DNA of 64,000 nt, taken from Calliopsis andreniformis (taxonomy: Eukaryota > Arthropoda > Insecta > Hymenoptera > Andrenidae). A model generated the notes under the pieces. It made no database searches and was not told where the DNA came from. It saw only the letters and a list, made by a program, of their open reading frames with translations. The translations under genes and the position numbers were made by a program. Below are positions 25,305 through 37,535 of the stretch, one piece after another (position 1 is the stretch's first letter; the number at the start of each line of letters is the position of its first letter). The stretch spans positions 806,001 to 870,000 of the forward strand of contig NW_027480481.1 of NCBI RefSeq assembly GCF_051401765.1, read 5' to 3'.

Positions 25305-26415
25305 TCAATACTGAAACCACAATCCTCAACCCTCAGCCCTCATACTCCATCCTCAATCCTCATTTCCCAAACCTCAATCCTCAACCCTCAGTCCTCATCC
25401 TCAATTCTCAATTCTCAATCCTCACTCCTCAATTCTCAATCCTCAACCGCCTGTCCTCAATCTTCAATCTTCAATACTCAATCGTCAATCCTCAGTCCTC
25501 AATCCTCAATACTCAGACCTCGTTCCTCAAACCTCAATCCTCAACCCTCAGTCCTCAACCCTCAGTCCTCACCCTCAATTCTCAATTCTCAATCCTCAAT
25601 CCTCAATCCTCAATCTTCAATCCCCAAAAATCAATCTCCAATCCCAGATCCTCAATCCCCAATCCTCAGTCCTTAATCCTCAATCTTCAATCCTCAACCG
25701 CCAGTCCTCAGTCTACAATCCTCTATGCTCAATCGTCAATCCTCAAGCCCTAGTCCTCAGTCCTCAATCCTCGATCCTCAAACCTCAATCCTCAACCGTC
25801 AGTCCTCGTCCTCAATCCTCAACCCTCAATCCTCAATCCTCAATCTTCAATCATCAATACTCAATCTTCAATCCTCAATACTCAATCCTCAATCGTCAAT
25901 CCTCAATCCCCAATCCTCAATCTTCAATGCTCAATCCTCAATCCTCAATACTCAATCCTCAATCGTCAATCTTCAATCCCCGATACTCAATCTTCAATCC
26001 TCAATCCTCAATCCTCAACCCTCAACCCTCAATCCTCAATCCTCAATCCTCAATCTTCAACCCTCAATACTCAATCTGCAATCCTCAATCCTCAGTCCTC
26101 AATCCTCAATCCTCATTCTTCAATCCTCAATACCCAATCCTCAATCTTCAGCCCTCAGCCCTCAATCATCAATTCTCAATCCTCAATCCTCAATCCTCAG
26201 TTCTCAATCCTCAATCCCCAATCCTCAGACCTGAAACATCAATACTCAACCCTCAGTCCTCGTCCTCAATCCACTACCCTCAATCCTCAATCCTCAATCT
26301 TCAATCCTCAATCTTCAATACTCAATCCTCAATCCTCAATACTCAATCCTCAATCCTCAATCCTCAATGTTCAAGCCGCAATACCCAATCCTCAATCCTC
26401 GATCCTCAATCCTCA

Positions 26416-26507
26416 ATAGATTTACATCAATTCACAGATTTCAATACTCAATACTCAATCTGCAATCTTCAAGTCTCTATCCTCAAACATCAATTCTCAT
26501 CACTCAA
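26416..26507. repeat. 92-bp module, type B, ATAGATTTAC variant
   Basis: It is the partner of 23570 at 2846 bp. Confidence 0.9.
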
Positions 26508-27400
26508 TCCTCAATACTCAATCCTCAATCCTCAATCCTCAATCTTCGGTCTTCAATCCTCAATCCTCAAGCCTCAGTCCTCAATCCTCAATCCTCAATC
26601 TTCAATCCCCAAAAATCAATCTCCAATCCTAGATCCTCAATCCCCAATCCTCAGTCCTTAATCCTCAATCTTCAATCCTCAACCGCCAGTCCTCAATCTT
26701 CAATCCTCTATGCTCAATCGTCAATCCTCAAGCCCTAGTCCTCAGTCCTCAATCCTCGATCCTCAAACCTCAATCCTCAACCGTCAGTCCTCGTCCTCAA
26801 TCCTCAACCCTCAATCCTCAATCCTCAATCTTCAATCATCAATACTCAATCTTCAATCCTCAATACTCAATCCTCAATCGTCAATCCTCAATCCCCAATC
26901 CCCAATCTACAATGCTCAATCCTCAATCCTCAATACTCAATCCTCAATCGTCAATCTTCAATCCCCGATACTCAATCTTCAATCCTCAATCCTCAATCCT
27001 CAATCCTCAATCCTCAATCCTCAATCCTCAATCCTCAATCTTCAACCCTCAATACTCAATCTGCAATCCTCAATCCTCAGTCCTCAATCCTCAATCCTCA
27101 TTCTTCAATCCTCAATACCCAATCCTCAATCTTCAGCCCTCAGCCCTCAATCATCAATTCTCAATCCTCAATCCTCAATCCTCAGTTCTCAATCCTCAAT
27201 CCCCAATCCTCAGACCTCAAACATCAATACTCAACCCTCAGTCCTCGTCCTCAATCCACAACCCTCAATCCTCAATCCTCAATCCTCAATCTTCAATTAT
27301 CAATATTCAATCTTCAGTCCTCAATCCTCAATCCTCATTCCTCAATCCTCAATGTTCAATCCGCAATACGCAATCCTCAATCCTCGATCCTCAATCCTCA

Positions 27401-27492
27401 ATAGAATTACATCAATTCACAGATGTCAATACTCAATACTCAATCTGCAATCTTCAAGTCTCTATCCTCAAACATGAATTCTCATCACTCAA
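27401..27492. repeat. 92-bp module, type B
   Basis: It is the partner of 24555, with CACAGATGTCAATAC (T to G) as a private change. Confidence 0.9.
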
Positions 27493-27791
27493 TCCTCAAT
27501 ACTCAATCCTCAATCCTCAATCCTCAATCTTCAGTCTTCAATCCACAATCCTCAAGCCTCAGTCCTCAATCCTCAATTCTCAATCCCCAAACCTCAATCC
27601 TCAACCGTCAGTCCTCGTCCTCAATCCTCAACCCTCAATCCTCAATCCTCAATCTTCAATCATCAATAATCAATCTTCAATCCTCAATCATCAATCCTCA
27701 ATCCTCAATCTTCAATCCTCAATATTCTACACTCTACACTCAACCATCAATCCTCAATACTCAACCATCAATCCTCAATTCTCAATACTCA

Positions 27792-27883
27792 ATAGAGCAT
27801 CCTGAATTCTGATGGTTCAATACTCAATCCAGAATATTCAATAATCAAATCTCAAACCTCAAGCATCAATTCTCAACACTCAG
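27792..27883. repeat. 92-bp module, type D
   Basis: This is the fourth D copy; the sequence matches the 2485 and 8135 copies over the full 92 bp. Confidence 0.85.
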
Positions 27884-30358
27884 TCCTGAACACTCAGTCC
27901 TCTATCTTCAATCCTACACCCTCAACCCTCAATCCTCAAGCGTCAATCCTCAATACTCAATCCTCAATCCTCAATCTTCAATCATCAATATTCAATCTTC
28001 AAACCTCAATCCTCAATATTCAATCCTCAATCCTCAATCCTCAATCTTCAATCCTCAATCCTCAATCCTCAATCCTCAATCCTCAATCTCCAATCCTCAA
28101 TACTCAATCTTCAATCCCCAATCCTCAATACTCAATCCTCAATGCTCAATGTTCAATCCTCAATACACAATCTTCAATCCTCAATCCTCAATCCTCAATC
28201 CTCAATCCTCAGTCCTCAGTCGTCAAACCTCAATCCTCAACCCTCAGCCCTCCTTCTCAATCCTCAATCCTGAATCCTCAGTCCTCAATCTTCAAACCAC
28301 ATTACTCAGGTCTCAATCATCAAACCTCAATCCTTAATCCTCAATCCTCAATCCTCAATCATCAATCCTCAATACTCAGTCATCAATCCTCAATCCTCAT
28401 TCCTCAAACCTCAAACCTCAGCCGTCAGTCCTCATCCTCAATTCTCAATTCTCAATCCTCAATCCTCAATCCTCAATCCTCAATCTTCAATCCTGAATAA
28501 TCAATCTCCAATCCTAGATACTCAATCCCCAATCCTCAATCTTTAATCCTCAATCTTCAATCCACAATCCCCAGTCCTCAATCTTCAATCCTCAATGCTC
28601 AATCCTCAATACTCAATCCTCAATCCCCAGTCCTCAATCCTCAATCATCAACCTTCAATTGTCAATACTCAATCTTCAATCCTCAATACTCAATCCTCAA
28701 CCGTCAATACTCATTCTTCAATCCTCAATACCCAATCCTCAATCCTCAATCCTCAATCCTAAATCCTCCATCCTCAATTCTCAATCCTCAATCCTAAATC
28801 CTCAATCTTCAATCTTCAATCCTCAATTCTCAATCTTCAATCCTCAATCCTCAATCCTCAATCCTCAATACTGAATCCTCAATCATTAATCCTCAATCTT
28901 CAATACTCAATCCTCAATCCTCAAACCTCAATTCTCAATACTCAACCATCAATCCTCAATTCTCAATGCTCAATAGAATACCCTGAATTCTCAGGATTCT
29001 ATACTCAAACCTCAATCCTCAACCCTCAGCCCTCATTCTCAATCCTCAATACTCAATCCTCAATCCTCAATATTCAATCCTCTATACTCAATCTTCAATC
29101 CTCAATCCTCAATCCTCAACCCTCAATCCTCAATCCTCAGTCATAAATCCTCAATCTTCAATACTCAGTCGTCAATCCTCAGTCCTCAATCCTCAATCCT
29201 CAATCCTCGTTCCTCAAACATCAATCCTCAATCCTGAATCCTCAATCTTCAATCCTCAATACTCAATCTGCAATCCTCAATCCTCAATCCTCAATACTCA
29301 ATCCTCATTCTTCAATCCTCAATCCTCAACCTTCAACACTCAATCCTCATTCCTCAATCCTCAATCCTCAATCTTGAATCCTCAATACTCAATCTTCAAT
29401 CCTCAATCCTCAATTCTCAATACTCAATACTCAATCCTCAATCTTCAATCCTCAGTCCTCAATTCGGAATCCTCAATCCTCAATGTTCTATCCTCAATGC
29501 CCAATCCTCAATCTCCAATCCTTAATCCTCGCTCCTCAAACCTCAATCCTCAACCCTCAGTCCTCATACTCAATTCTCAATTCTCAATCCTCAATCCTCA
29601 ATCTTCAATCCCCAATAATCAATCTCCAATACTAGATCCTCAATCCTCAATCCTCAATCCTTAATCCTCAATCTTCAATCATCAATCGCCAGTCCTCAAT
29701 CTTCAATCCTCTTTGCTCAATCCTCAATCCTCAAGCCTCAGTCCTCAATCCTCAATCCTCAACCGCCAGTCCTCGTCCTCAATCCTCAACCCTCAATCCT
29801 CAATCCTCAATCTTCAATCGTCAATACTCAATCTGCAATCCTCAGTACTCAATCCTCAATCGACAATCCTCAATCCCCGATCCTCAGTCCTCAATGCTAA
29901 ATCCTCAATCCTCAATCCTCAATCCTCAATCCTCAATCTTCAACCCTCAATATTTAATCTTCAATCCTCAATCCTCTATCCTCAATCCTCAATCTTAAAC
30001 CTCAATCCTCAATCCTCAATCCTCAATCCTCAATCCTCAATCTTCAATCCTCAATACTCAATCTTCAATCCTCACCCTCAATCCTCAATCCTCAATCCTC
30101 AATCCTCAATCCTCAATCCTCAATCCTCAATCCTCAATTCTCAGTACTCAATACTCAATGCTCAATCTTCAATCCTCAATCCTCAATTCGGAATCCTCAA
30201 TCCTCAATGTTCAATCCTCAATACCCAATCCTCAATCTTCAGTCCTCAATCGTCAATCGTCAATCATCAATCCTGAATCCTCAACCCTCAATCCTCAGTC
30301 CTCAAACCTCAATCCCTAATCCTCAATCCTGAATCCTCAATCTTCAGCCCACAGTCCT
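27884..30358. repeat. Heptamer mosaic between duplications
   Basis: It contains sub-blocks seen elsewhere: the ATGTTCAATCCTCAATACAC tract near 28149 (also 3749, 8751, 13919), the AATTGTCAATAC tract near 28659, and the CAATTCGGAATCC tracts near 29460 and 30186. There is one imperfect C repeat. No gene is visible. Confidence 0.75.
28980..28997. repeat. Type C inverted repeat, damaged left arm
   Basis: The left arm reads ACCCTGA instead of ATCCTGA, giving one mismatch (C:A) in the stem. The right arm and loop are intact, with trailer TCTATACTC. Confidence 0.85.
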
Positions 30359-30494
30359 CATAAATAAATTGTCAATCCTCAATCCTCAATAGAATATCCT
30401 CAATTCACAGTTTTCAATACTCAATCCCCATTCTTCACTCTTCAAATCTCAATCCACAAATATCAGTTCTCATCACTCAACCATCAACACTCAG
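30359..30494. repeat. 136-bp block with type A module
   Basis: It has ATAGAATATCC and is otherwise like the 4829 block; the length is unchanged. Confidence 0.9.
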
Positions 30495-30752
30495 TCCTCA
30501 ATCTTCAATCCTCAATCCTCAATCCTCAATCCTCAATCCTCAATGCTCATTCCTCAGTTCTCAAACCTCAATGCTCAATCCTCAATCCTGTATCATCAAT
30601 CCTCAATCTTTAATACTCAATACTCAATCCTCAATCCTCAATCCTCAATCCTCAATCCTCAATCATCAATCCTCAATCTTCAATACTCAATCCTCAATCC
30701 CCAGTGCTCAATACTCTACCATCAATCCTCAATTCTCAATACTCAATAGGAT

Positions 30753-30770
30753 ATCCTGAAATCTCAGGAT
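30753..30770. repeat. Type C inverted repeat, loop variant AATC
   Basis: The arms are intact. The lead-in is CAATAGGATATCC, with G for A just before the stem. It shares the AATC loop with 5230 and 10232. Confidence 0.87.
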
Positions 30771-30989
30771 TCAATACTCAAACCTCAAACCTCAACCCTC
30801 AGCCCTCATCCTCCATCTTCAATCCTCAATACTCAATCTTCAATCGTCAATCCTCAATCCTCAATCCTCAATCCTCATTCTTCAATCCTCAATACCCAAT
30901 CCTCAATCTTCAATCCTCAATCCTCAATCCTCAATCCGCAATTCTCAATACCCAACCATCAATCCTCAATTCTCAGTGCTCAATAGAAA

Positions 30990-31007
30990 ATCCTGTATTC
31001 TCAGGAT
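30990..31007. repeat. Type C inverted repeat, 6-bp stem variant
   Basis: ATCCTG/CAGGAT with loop TATTCT and lead-in CAATAGAAA. Confidence 0.85.
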
Positions 31008-31338
31008 TCTATACTCAAACATCAATTCTCAACCCTCAGCCCTCATTCTCAATCTTCAATCCTCAATCGTCAATCCTCAATCTTCAATCCTCAATAGTCA
31101 ATCTTCAATCCTGAATCCTCAATTCTCAGTACTCAATACTCAATCCTCAATCTTCAATCCTCAATCCTCAATTCGGAATCCTCAATCCTCAATCGTCAAT
31201 CCTCAGTCCTCAATCCTCAATCCTCATTCTTCAATCCTCAATACCCAATCCTCAATCTTCAATCCTCAATCCTCAATCCTCAATCCGCAATTCTCAATAC
31301 CCAACCATCAATCCTCAATTCTCAGTTCTCAATAGAAA

Positions 31339-31356
31339 ATCCTGTATTCTCAGGAT
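31339..31356. repeat. Type C inverted repeat, 6-bp stem variant
   Basis: This is a local duplicate of 30990, 349 bp away, with the same lead-in CAATAGAAA and trailer TCTATACTCAAACATC. Confidence 0.85.
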
Positions 31357-32349
31357 TCTATACTCAAACATCAATTCTCAACCCTCAGCCCTCATTCTCA
31401 ATCTTCAATCCTCAATCCTCAATCCTCAATCTTCAATCCTCAATACTCAATCTTCAATCCTCAATCCTCAATCCTCAATCCTCAATCCTCAATCCTCAGT
31501 CATGAATCCTCAATCTTCAATACTCAATCGTCAATCCCCAGTCCTCAATCCTCAATCCTCAACCCTCGTTCCTCAAACCTCAATCCTCAACCCTCAGTCC
31601 TCATCCTCAATCCTCAATTCTCAATCCTCAAACCTCAATCTTCAATCCCCAATAATCAATCTCCAATACTACATCCTGGATCCCCAATTCTCAATCCTTA
31701 ATCCTCAATCTTCAATCCTCAATCGCCAGTCCTCAATCTTCAATCCTCTATGCTCAATCCTCAATCCTCAAGCCTCAGTCCTCAAACCTCAATGCTCAAT
31801 CCTCAATCCCCAATCCTCAGTCCTCAATCCTCAACCCTCAATCCTCTGTCATAAATCCTCAATCTTCAATACTCAGTCGTCAATCCTCAGTCCTCAATCC
31901 TCAATCCTCAATCCTCGTTCCTCAAACATCAATCCTCAATCCTGAATCCTCAATCTTCGATCCTCAATATTCAATCTGCAATCCTCAATCCTCAATCCTC
32001 AATCCTCAATCCTCAATCCTCATTCTTCAATCCTCAATCCTCAACCTTCAACACTCAATCCTCATTCCTCAATCCTCAATCCTCAATCTTCAATCCTCAA
32101 TACTCAATCTTCAATCCTCAATCCTCAATTCTCAATACTCAATACTCAATCCTCAATCTTCAATCCTCAGTCCTCTATTCGGAATCCTCAATCCTCAATG
32201 TTCAATCCTCAATACCCAATCCTCAATCTTCAATCCTCAATCCTCAAGCGTCAATCCTCAATCCTGAATCCTCAACCCTCAATCCTCAGTCCTCAAACCT
32301 CAATCCCTAATCCTCAATCCTGAATCCTCAATCTTCAGCCCACAGTCCT

Positions 32350-32485
32350 CATAAATAAATTGTCAATCCTTAGTCCTCAATAGAATATCCTCAATTCACA
32401 GTTTTCGATACTCAATCCCCATTCTTCACTCTTCAAATCTCAATCCACAAATATCAGTTCTCATCACTCAACCATCAACACTCAG
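32350..32485. repeat. 136-bp block with type A module
   Basis: It has TCCTTAGTCC and TTTTCGATACTC as private changes; the length is unchanged. Confidence 0.9.
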
Positions 32486-32729
32486 TCCTCAATCTTCAAT
32501 CCTGAATCCTCAATCCTCAATCTTCAATCCTCAATAATGAATCTTCAATCCTCAATCCTCAATCCTCAATCCTCAATCCTGAATACTAAATCCTCAATCC
32601 TCAATCCTCAATCCTCAATCCTCAATCCTCAATCATTAATCCTCAATCTTCAATACTCAATCCTCAATTCTCAAACCCCAATTCTCAATACTCAGCCATC
32701 AATCCTTAATTCTCAATGCTCAATAGAAT

Positions 32730-32747
32730 ATCCTGAATTCTCAGGAT
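32730..32747. repeat. Type C inverted repeat, intact
   Basis: The stem and loop are intact, with lead-in CTTAATTCTCAATGCTC and trailer TCTATACTC. Confidence 0.9.
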
Positions 32748-33580
32748 TCTATACTCAAACCTCAATCCTCAACCCTCAGCCCTCATTCTCAATCCTCACT
32801 CCTCAATCCTCAATCCTCAATATTCAATCCTCAATGGTCAATCTTCAACCCTCAATCCTCAATCCTCAATCCTCAATCCTCCATCCTCAGTCATAAATCC
32901 TCAATCTTCAATACTCAATCGTCAATCCCTAGTCCTCAATCCTCAATCCTCAATCCTCGTTCCTCAAACCTCAATCCTCAACCCTCAGTCCTCATCCTCA
33001 ATTCTCAATTCTTAATCCTCAATCCTCAATCTTCAATCCCCAATAATCAATTTCCAATACTAGATCCTCAATCCCCAATCCTCAATCCTTAATCCTCAAT
33101 CTTCAATCCTCAATCGCCAGTCCTCAATCTTCAATCCTCTATGCTCAATCCTCAATCCTCAAGCCTCAGTCCTCAATCTTCAATCCTCAATACTCAATCC
33201 TCAATCCTCAATACTCATTCTTCAACCCTCAATACCCAATCCTCAATCTTCAATCCTCAATCCTCAATCCTCAATCCTAAGACCTCAAACATCAATATTC
33301 AACCCTCAGTCCCCGTCCTCAATCCACAACCCTCAATCCTCAATCCTCAATCTTCAATCATCAATATTCAATCTTCAACCCTCAATCCTCAATATTCAAT
33401 CCTCAATCCTCAATGCTCAATCTTCAATCCTCAATCCTCAATCCTCAGTCCTCAATCCTCAATCCTCAATACTCAAACCTCAATCCTCAATCATCAATCC
33501 TCAATCTTCAATACTCAATCCTCAATCCTCAATACTCAATAGTCAACCATCAATCTTCAATTCTCAATACTCAATAGAAT

Positions 33581-33598
33581 ATCCTGAATTCTCAGGAT
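33581..33598. repeat. Type C inverted repeat, trailer TCAATACTGAAACC
   Basis: The stem and loop are intact. It is the partner of 17042 at an offset of 16539. Confidence 0.9.
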
Positions 33599-34179
33599 TC
33601 AATACTGAAACCACAATCCTCAACCCTCAGCCCTCATACTCCATCCTCAATCCTCATTTCCCAAACCTCAATCCTCAACCCTCAGTCCTCATCCTCAATT
33701 CTCAATTCTCAATCCTCACTCCTCAATTCTCAATCCTCAACCGCCTGTCCTCAATCTTCAATCTTCAATACTCAATCGTCAATCCTCAGTCCTCAATCCT
33801 CAATACTCAAACCTCGTTCCTCAAACCTCAATCCTCAACCCTCAGTCCTCAACCCTCAGTCCTCATCCTCAATTCTCAATTCTCAATCCTCAATCCTCAA
33901 TCCTCAATCTTCAATCCCCAAAAATCAATCTCCAATCCCAGATCCTCAATCCCCAATCCTCAGTCCTTAATCCTCAATCTTCAATCCTCAACCGCCAGTC
34001 CTCAGTCTACAATCCTCTATGCTCAATCGTCAATCCTCAAGCCCTAGTCCTCAGTCCTCAATCCTCGATCCTCAAACCTCAATCCTCAACCGTCAGTCCT
34101 CGTCCTCAATCCTCAACCCTCAATCCTCAATCCTCAATCTTCAATCATCAATACTCAATCTTCAATCCTCAATACTCAA

Positions 34180-35602
34180 TCCTCAATCTTCAATCCTCAA
34201 TCCCCAATCCTCAATCTTCAATGCTCAATCCTCAATCCTCAATACTCAATCCTCAATCGTCAATCTTCAATCCCCGATACTCAATCTTCAATCCTCAATC
34301 CTCAATCCTCAATCCTCAATCCTCAATCCTCAATCCTCAATCCTCAATCTTCAACCCTCAATACCCAATCCTCAATCTTCAGCCCTCAGCCCTCAATCAT
34401 CAATTCTCAATCCTCAATCCTCAATCCTCAATCCTCAACCGTCAGTCCTCGTCCTCAATCCTCAACCCTCAATCCTCAATCCTCAATCTTCAATCATCAA
34501 TACTTAATCTTCAATCCTCAATACTCAATCCTCAATCGTGAATCCTCAATCCCCAATCCTCAATCTTCAATGCTCAATCCTCAATCCTCAATACTCAATC
34601 CTCAATCGTCAATCTTCAATCCCCGATACTCAATCTTCAATCCTCAACCCTCAATCCTCAATCCTCAATCCTCAATCCTCAATCCTCAATCCTCAATCTT
34701 CAACCCTCAATACTCAATCTGCAATCCTCAATCCTCAGCCCTCAATCCTCAATCCTCATTCTTCAATCCTCAATACCCAATCCTCAATCTTCAGCCCTCA
34801 GCCGTCAATCATCAATTCTCAATCCTCAATCCTCAATCCTCAGTTCTCAATCCTCAATCCCCAATCCTCAGACCTCAAACATCAATACTCAACCCTCAGT
34901 CCTCGTCCTCAATCCACAACCCTCAATCCTCAATCCTCAATCCTCAATCTTCAATCATCAATATTCAGTCTTCAGTTCTCAATCCTCAATCCTCAATCCT
35001 CAATCCTCAATCCTCAATGTTCAATCCGCAATACCCAATCCTCAATCCTCGATCCTCAATCCTCAATAGAATTACATCAATTCACAGATTTCAATACTCA
35101 ATACTCAATCTGCAATCTTCAAGTCTCTATCCTCAAACATGAATTCTCATCACTCAATCCTCAATACTCAATCCTCAATCCTCAATCCTCAATCTTCAGT
35201 CTTCAATCCTCAATCCTCAAGCCTCAGACCTCAATCCTCAATTCTCAATCCCCAAACCTCAATCCTCAACCGTCAGTCCTCGTCCTCAATCCTCAACCCT
35301 CAATCCTCAATCCTCAATCCTCAATCTTCAATCATCAATAATCAATCTTCAATCCTCAATCATCAATCCTCAATCCTCAATCTTCAATCCTCAATATTCT
35401 ACACTCAACACTCAACCATCAATCCTCAATACTCAATCCTCAATCCTCAATCCTCAGTCCTCAGTCGTCAAACCTCAATCCTCAACCCTCAGCCCTCATT
35501 CTCAATCCTCAATCCTGAATCCTCAGTCCTCAACCTTCAAACCTCATTACTCAGGTCTTAATCATCAAACCTCAATCCTTAATCCTCAATCCTCAATCCT
35601 CT
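34180..35602. repeat. Heptamer mosaic with local 349-bp-spaced duplicate
   Basis: The tract beginning ATGCTCAATCCTCAATCC and including GTCAATCTTCAATCCCCGATAC occurs at 34221 and again at 34570, so a ~350-bp segment has been duplicated here. A B module follows at 35066. No gene is visible. Confidence 0.8.
35066..35157. repeat. 92-bp module, type B
   Basis: This is the ATAGAATTAC form with terminal ATGAATTCTC, like 24555. Confidence 0.9.
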
Positions 35603-35649
35603 ATCCCTAATCCTCAATCCTGAATCCTCAGTCTTCAACCCACAGTCGT

Positions 35650-35785
35650 CATAAATAAATTGTCAATCCTCAGTCCTCAATAGAATATCCTCAATTCACA
35701 GTTTTCAATACTCAATCCCCATTCTTCACTCTTCAAATCTCAATCCACAAATATCAGTTCTCATCACTCAACCACCAACACTCAG
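35650..35785. repeat. 136-bp block with type A module
   Basis: It has ACCACCAACAC for ACCATCAACAC near its right end; the length is unchanged. Confidence 0.9.
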
Positions 35786-36029
35786 TCCTCAATCTTCAAT
35801 CCTCAATGCTCAATCCTCAATCTTCAATCCTCAATAATGAATCTTCAATCCTCAATCCTCAATCCTCAATCCTCAATCCTGAATACTAAATCCTCAGTCC
35901 TCAATCCTCAATCCTCAATCCTCAATCCTCAATCATTAATCCTCAATCTTCAATACTCAATCCTCAATTCTCAAACCTCAATTCTCAATACTCAGCCATC
36001 AATCCTTAATTCTCAATGCTCAATAGAAT

Positions 36030-36047
36030 ATCCTGAATTCTCAGGAT
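36030..36047. repeat. Type C inverted repeat, intact
   Basis: It is the partner of 32730 at 3300 bp. Confidence 0.9.
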
Positions 36048-36461
36048 TCTATACTCAAACCTCAATCCTCAACCCTCAGCCCTCATTCTCGATCCTCACT
36101 CCTCAATCCTCAATCCTCAATATTCAATCCTCAATGCTCAATCTTCAACCCTCAATCCTCAATCCTCAATCCTCAATCCTCAATCCTCAGTCATAAATCC
36201 TCAATCTTCAATACTCAATCGTCAATCCCCAGTCCTCAATCCTCAATCCTCAATCCTCGTTCCTCAAACCTCAATCCTCAACCCTCAGTCCTCATCCTTA
36301 ATTCTCAATTCTCAATCCTCAATCCTCAATCTTCAATCCCCAATAATCAATTTCCAATACTAGATCCTCAATCATCAATCCTCAATCTTCAATACTCAAT
36401 CCTCAATCCTCAATACTCAATAGTCAACCATCAATCTTCAATTCTCAATACTCAATAGAAT

Positions 36462-36479
36462 ATCCTGAATTCTCAGGAT
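36462..36479. repeat. Type C inverted repeat, trailer TCAATACTGAAACC
   Basis: The stem and loop are intact. It lies 432 bp after the previous C copy, because the tract between them is shorter than in the 32.7-33.6 kb partner. Confidence 0.9.
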
Positions 36480-37443
36480 TCAATACTGAAACCACAATCC
36501 TCAACCCTCAGCCCTCATACTCCATCCTCAATCCTCATTTCCCAAACCTCAATCCTCAACCCTCAGTCCTCATCCTCAATTCTCAATTCTCAATCCTCAC
36601 TCCTCAATTCTCAATCCTCAACCGCCTGTCCTCAATCTTCAATCTTCAATACTCAATCGTCAATCCTCAGTCCTCAATCCTCAATAATCAAACCTCGTTC
36701 CTCAAACCTCAATCCTCAACCCTCAGTCCTCAACTCTCAGTCCTCATCCTCAATTCTCAATTCTCAATCCTCAATCCTCAATCCTCAATCTTCAATCCCC
36801 AAAAATCAATCTCCAATCCCAGATCCTCAATCCCCAATCCTCAGTCCTTAATTCTCAATCTTCAATCCTCAACCGCCAGTCCTCAGTCTACAATCCTCTA
36901 TGCTCAATCGTCAATCCTCAAGCCCTAGTCCTCAGTCCTCTATCCTCGATCCTCAAACCTCAATCCTCAACCGTCAGTCCTCGTCCTCAATCCTCAACCC
37001 TCAATCCTCAATCCTCAATCTTCAATCCTCAATCCTCAATCCTCAACCCTCAACCCTCAATCCTCAATCCTCAATCCTCAATCTTCAACCCTCAATACTC
37101 AATCTGCAATCCTCAATCCTCAGTCCTCAATCCTCAATCCTCATTCTTCAATCCTCAATACCCAATCCTCAATCTTCAGGCCTCAGCTCTCAATCATCAA
37201 TTCTCAATCCTCAATCCTCAATCCTCAGTTCTCAATGCTCAATCCCCAATCCTCAGACCTGAAACATCAATACTCAACCCTCAGTCCTCGTCCTCAATCC
37301 ACAACTCTCAATCCTCAATCCTCAATCTTCAATCATCAATATTCAATCTTCAGTCCTCAATCCTCAATCCTCAATCCTCAATCCTCAATCCTCAATGTTC
37401 AATCCGCAATACCCAATCCTCAATCCTCGATCCTCAATCATCA

Positions 37444-37535
37444 ATAGATTTACATCAATTCACAGATTTCAATACTCAATACTCAATCTGCAATCTTCAA
37501 GTCTCTATCCTCAAACATCAATTCTCATCACTCAA
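37444..37535. repeat. 92-bp module, type B, ATAGATTTAC variant
   Basis: It is preceded by TCAATCATCAATAGATTT; the CATC lead-in marks the sub-lineage shared with 40382, 46187, 53189 and 56412. Confidence 0.9.

Larger units (their letters stand above)
25208..27763. repeat. 2846-bp-offset duplication, copy 2
   Basis: It is the partner of 22362-24917. From 27540 on it carries TCCACAATCC, a variant typical of the 7.9 and 12.9 kb copies, and then runs into a D module. Its right part may therefore be a patchwork of two source units. Confidence 0.9.
32303..33072. repeat. 3300-bp-offset duplication, copy 1
   Basis: It matches 35603-36372 at a constant offset of 3300, including the A block and the C repeat. 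It begins at ATCCCTAATCC and ends just after TAGATCCTCAATC. Confidence 0.88.
32350..34179. repeat. Dispersed duplication, copy 2 (partner at 15.4 kb)
   Basis: It is the partner of 15428-17640. About 383 bp present near 16.26-16.65 kb in copy 1 are missing here. Confidence 0.8.
35603..36372. repeat. 3300-bp-offset duplication, copy 2
   Basis: It is the partner of 32303-33072, with private changes such as CACAGTCGTCATAAATAAA and CAACCACCAACAC. Confidence 0.88.
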
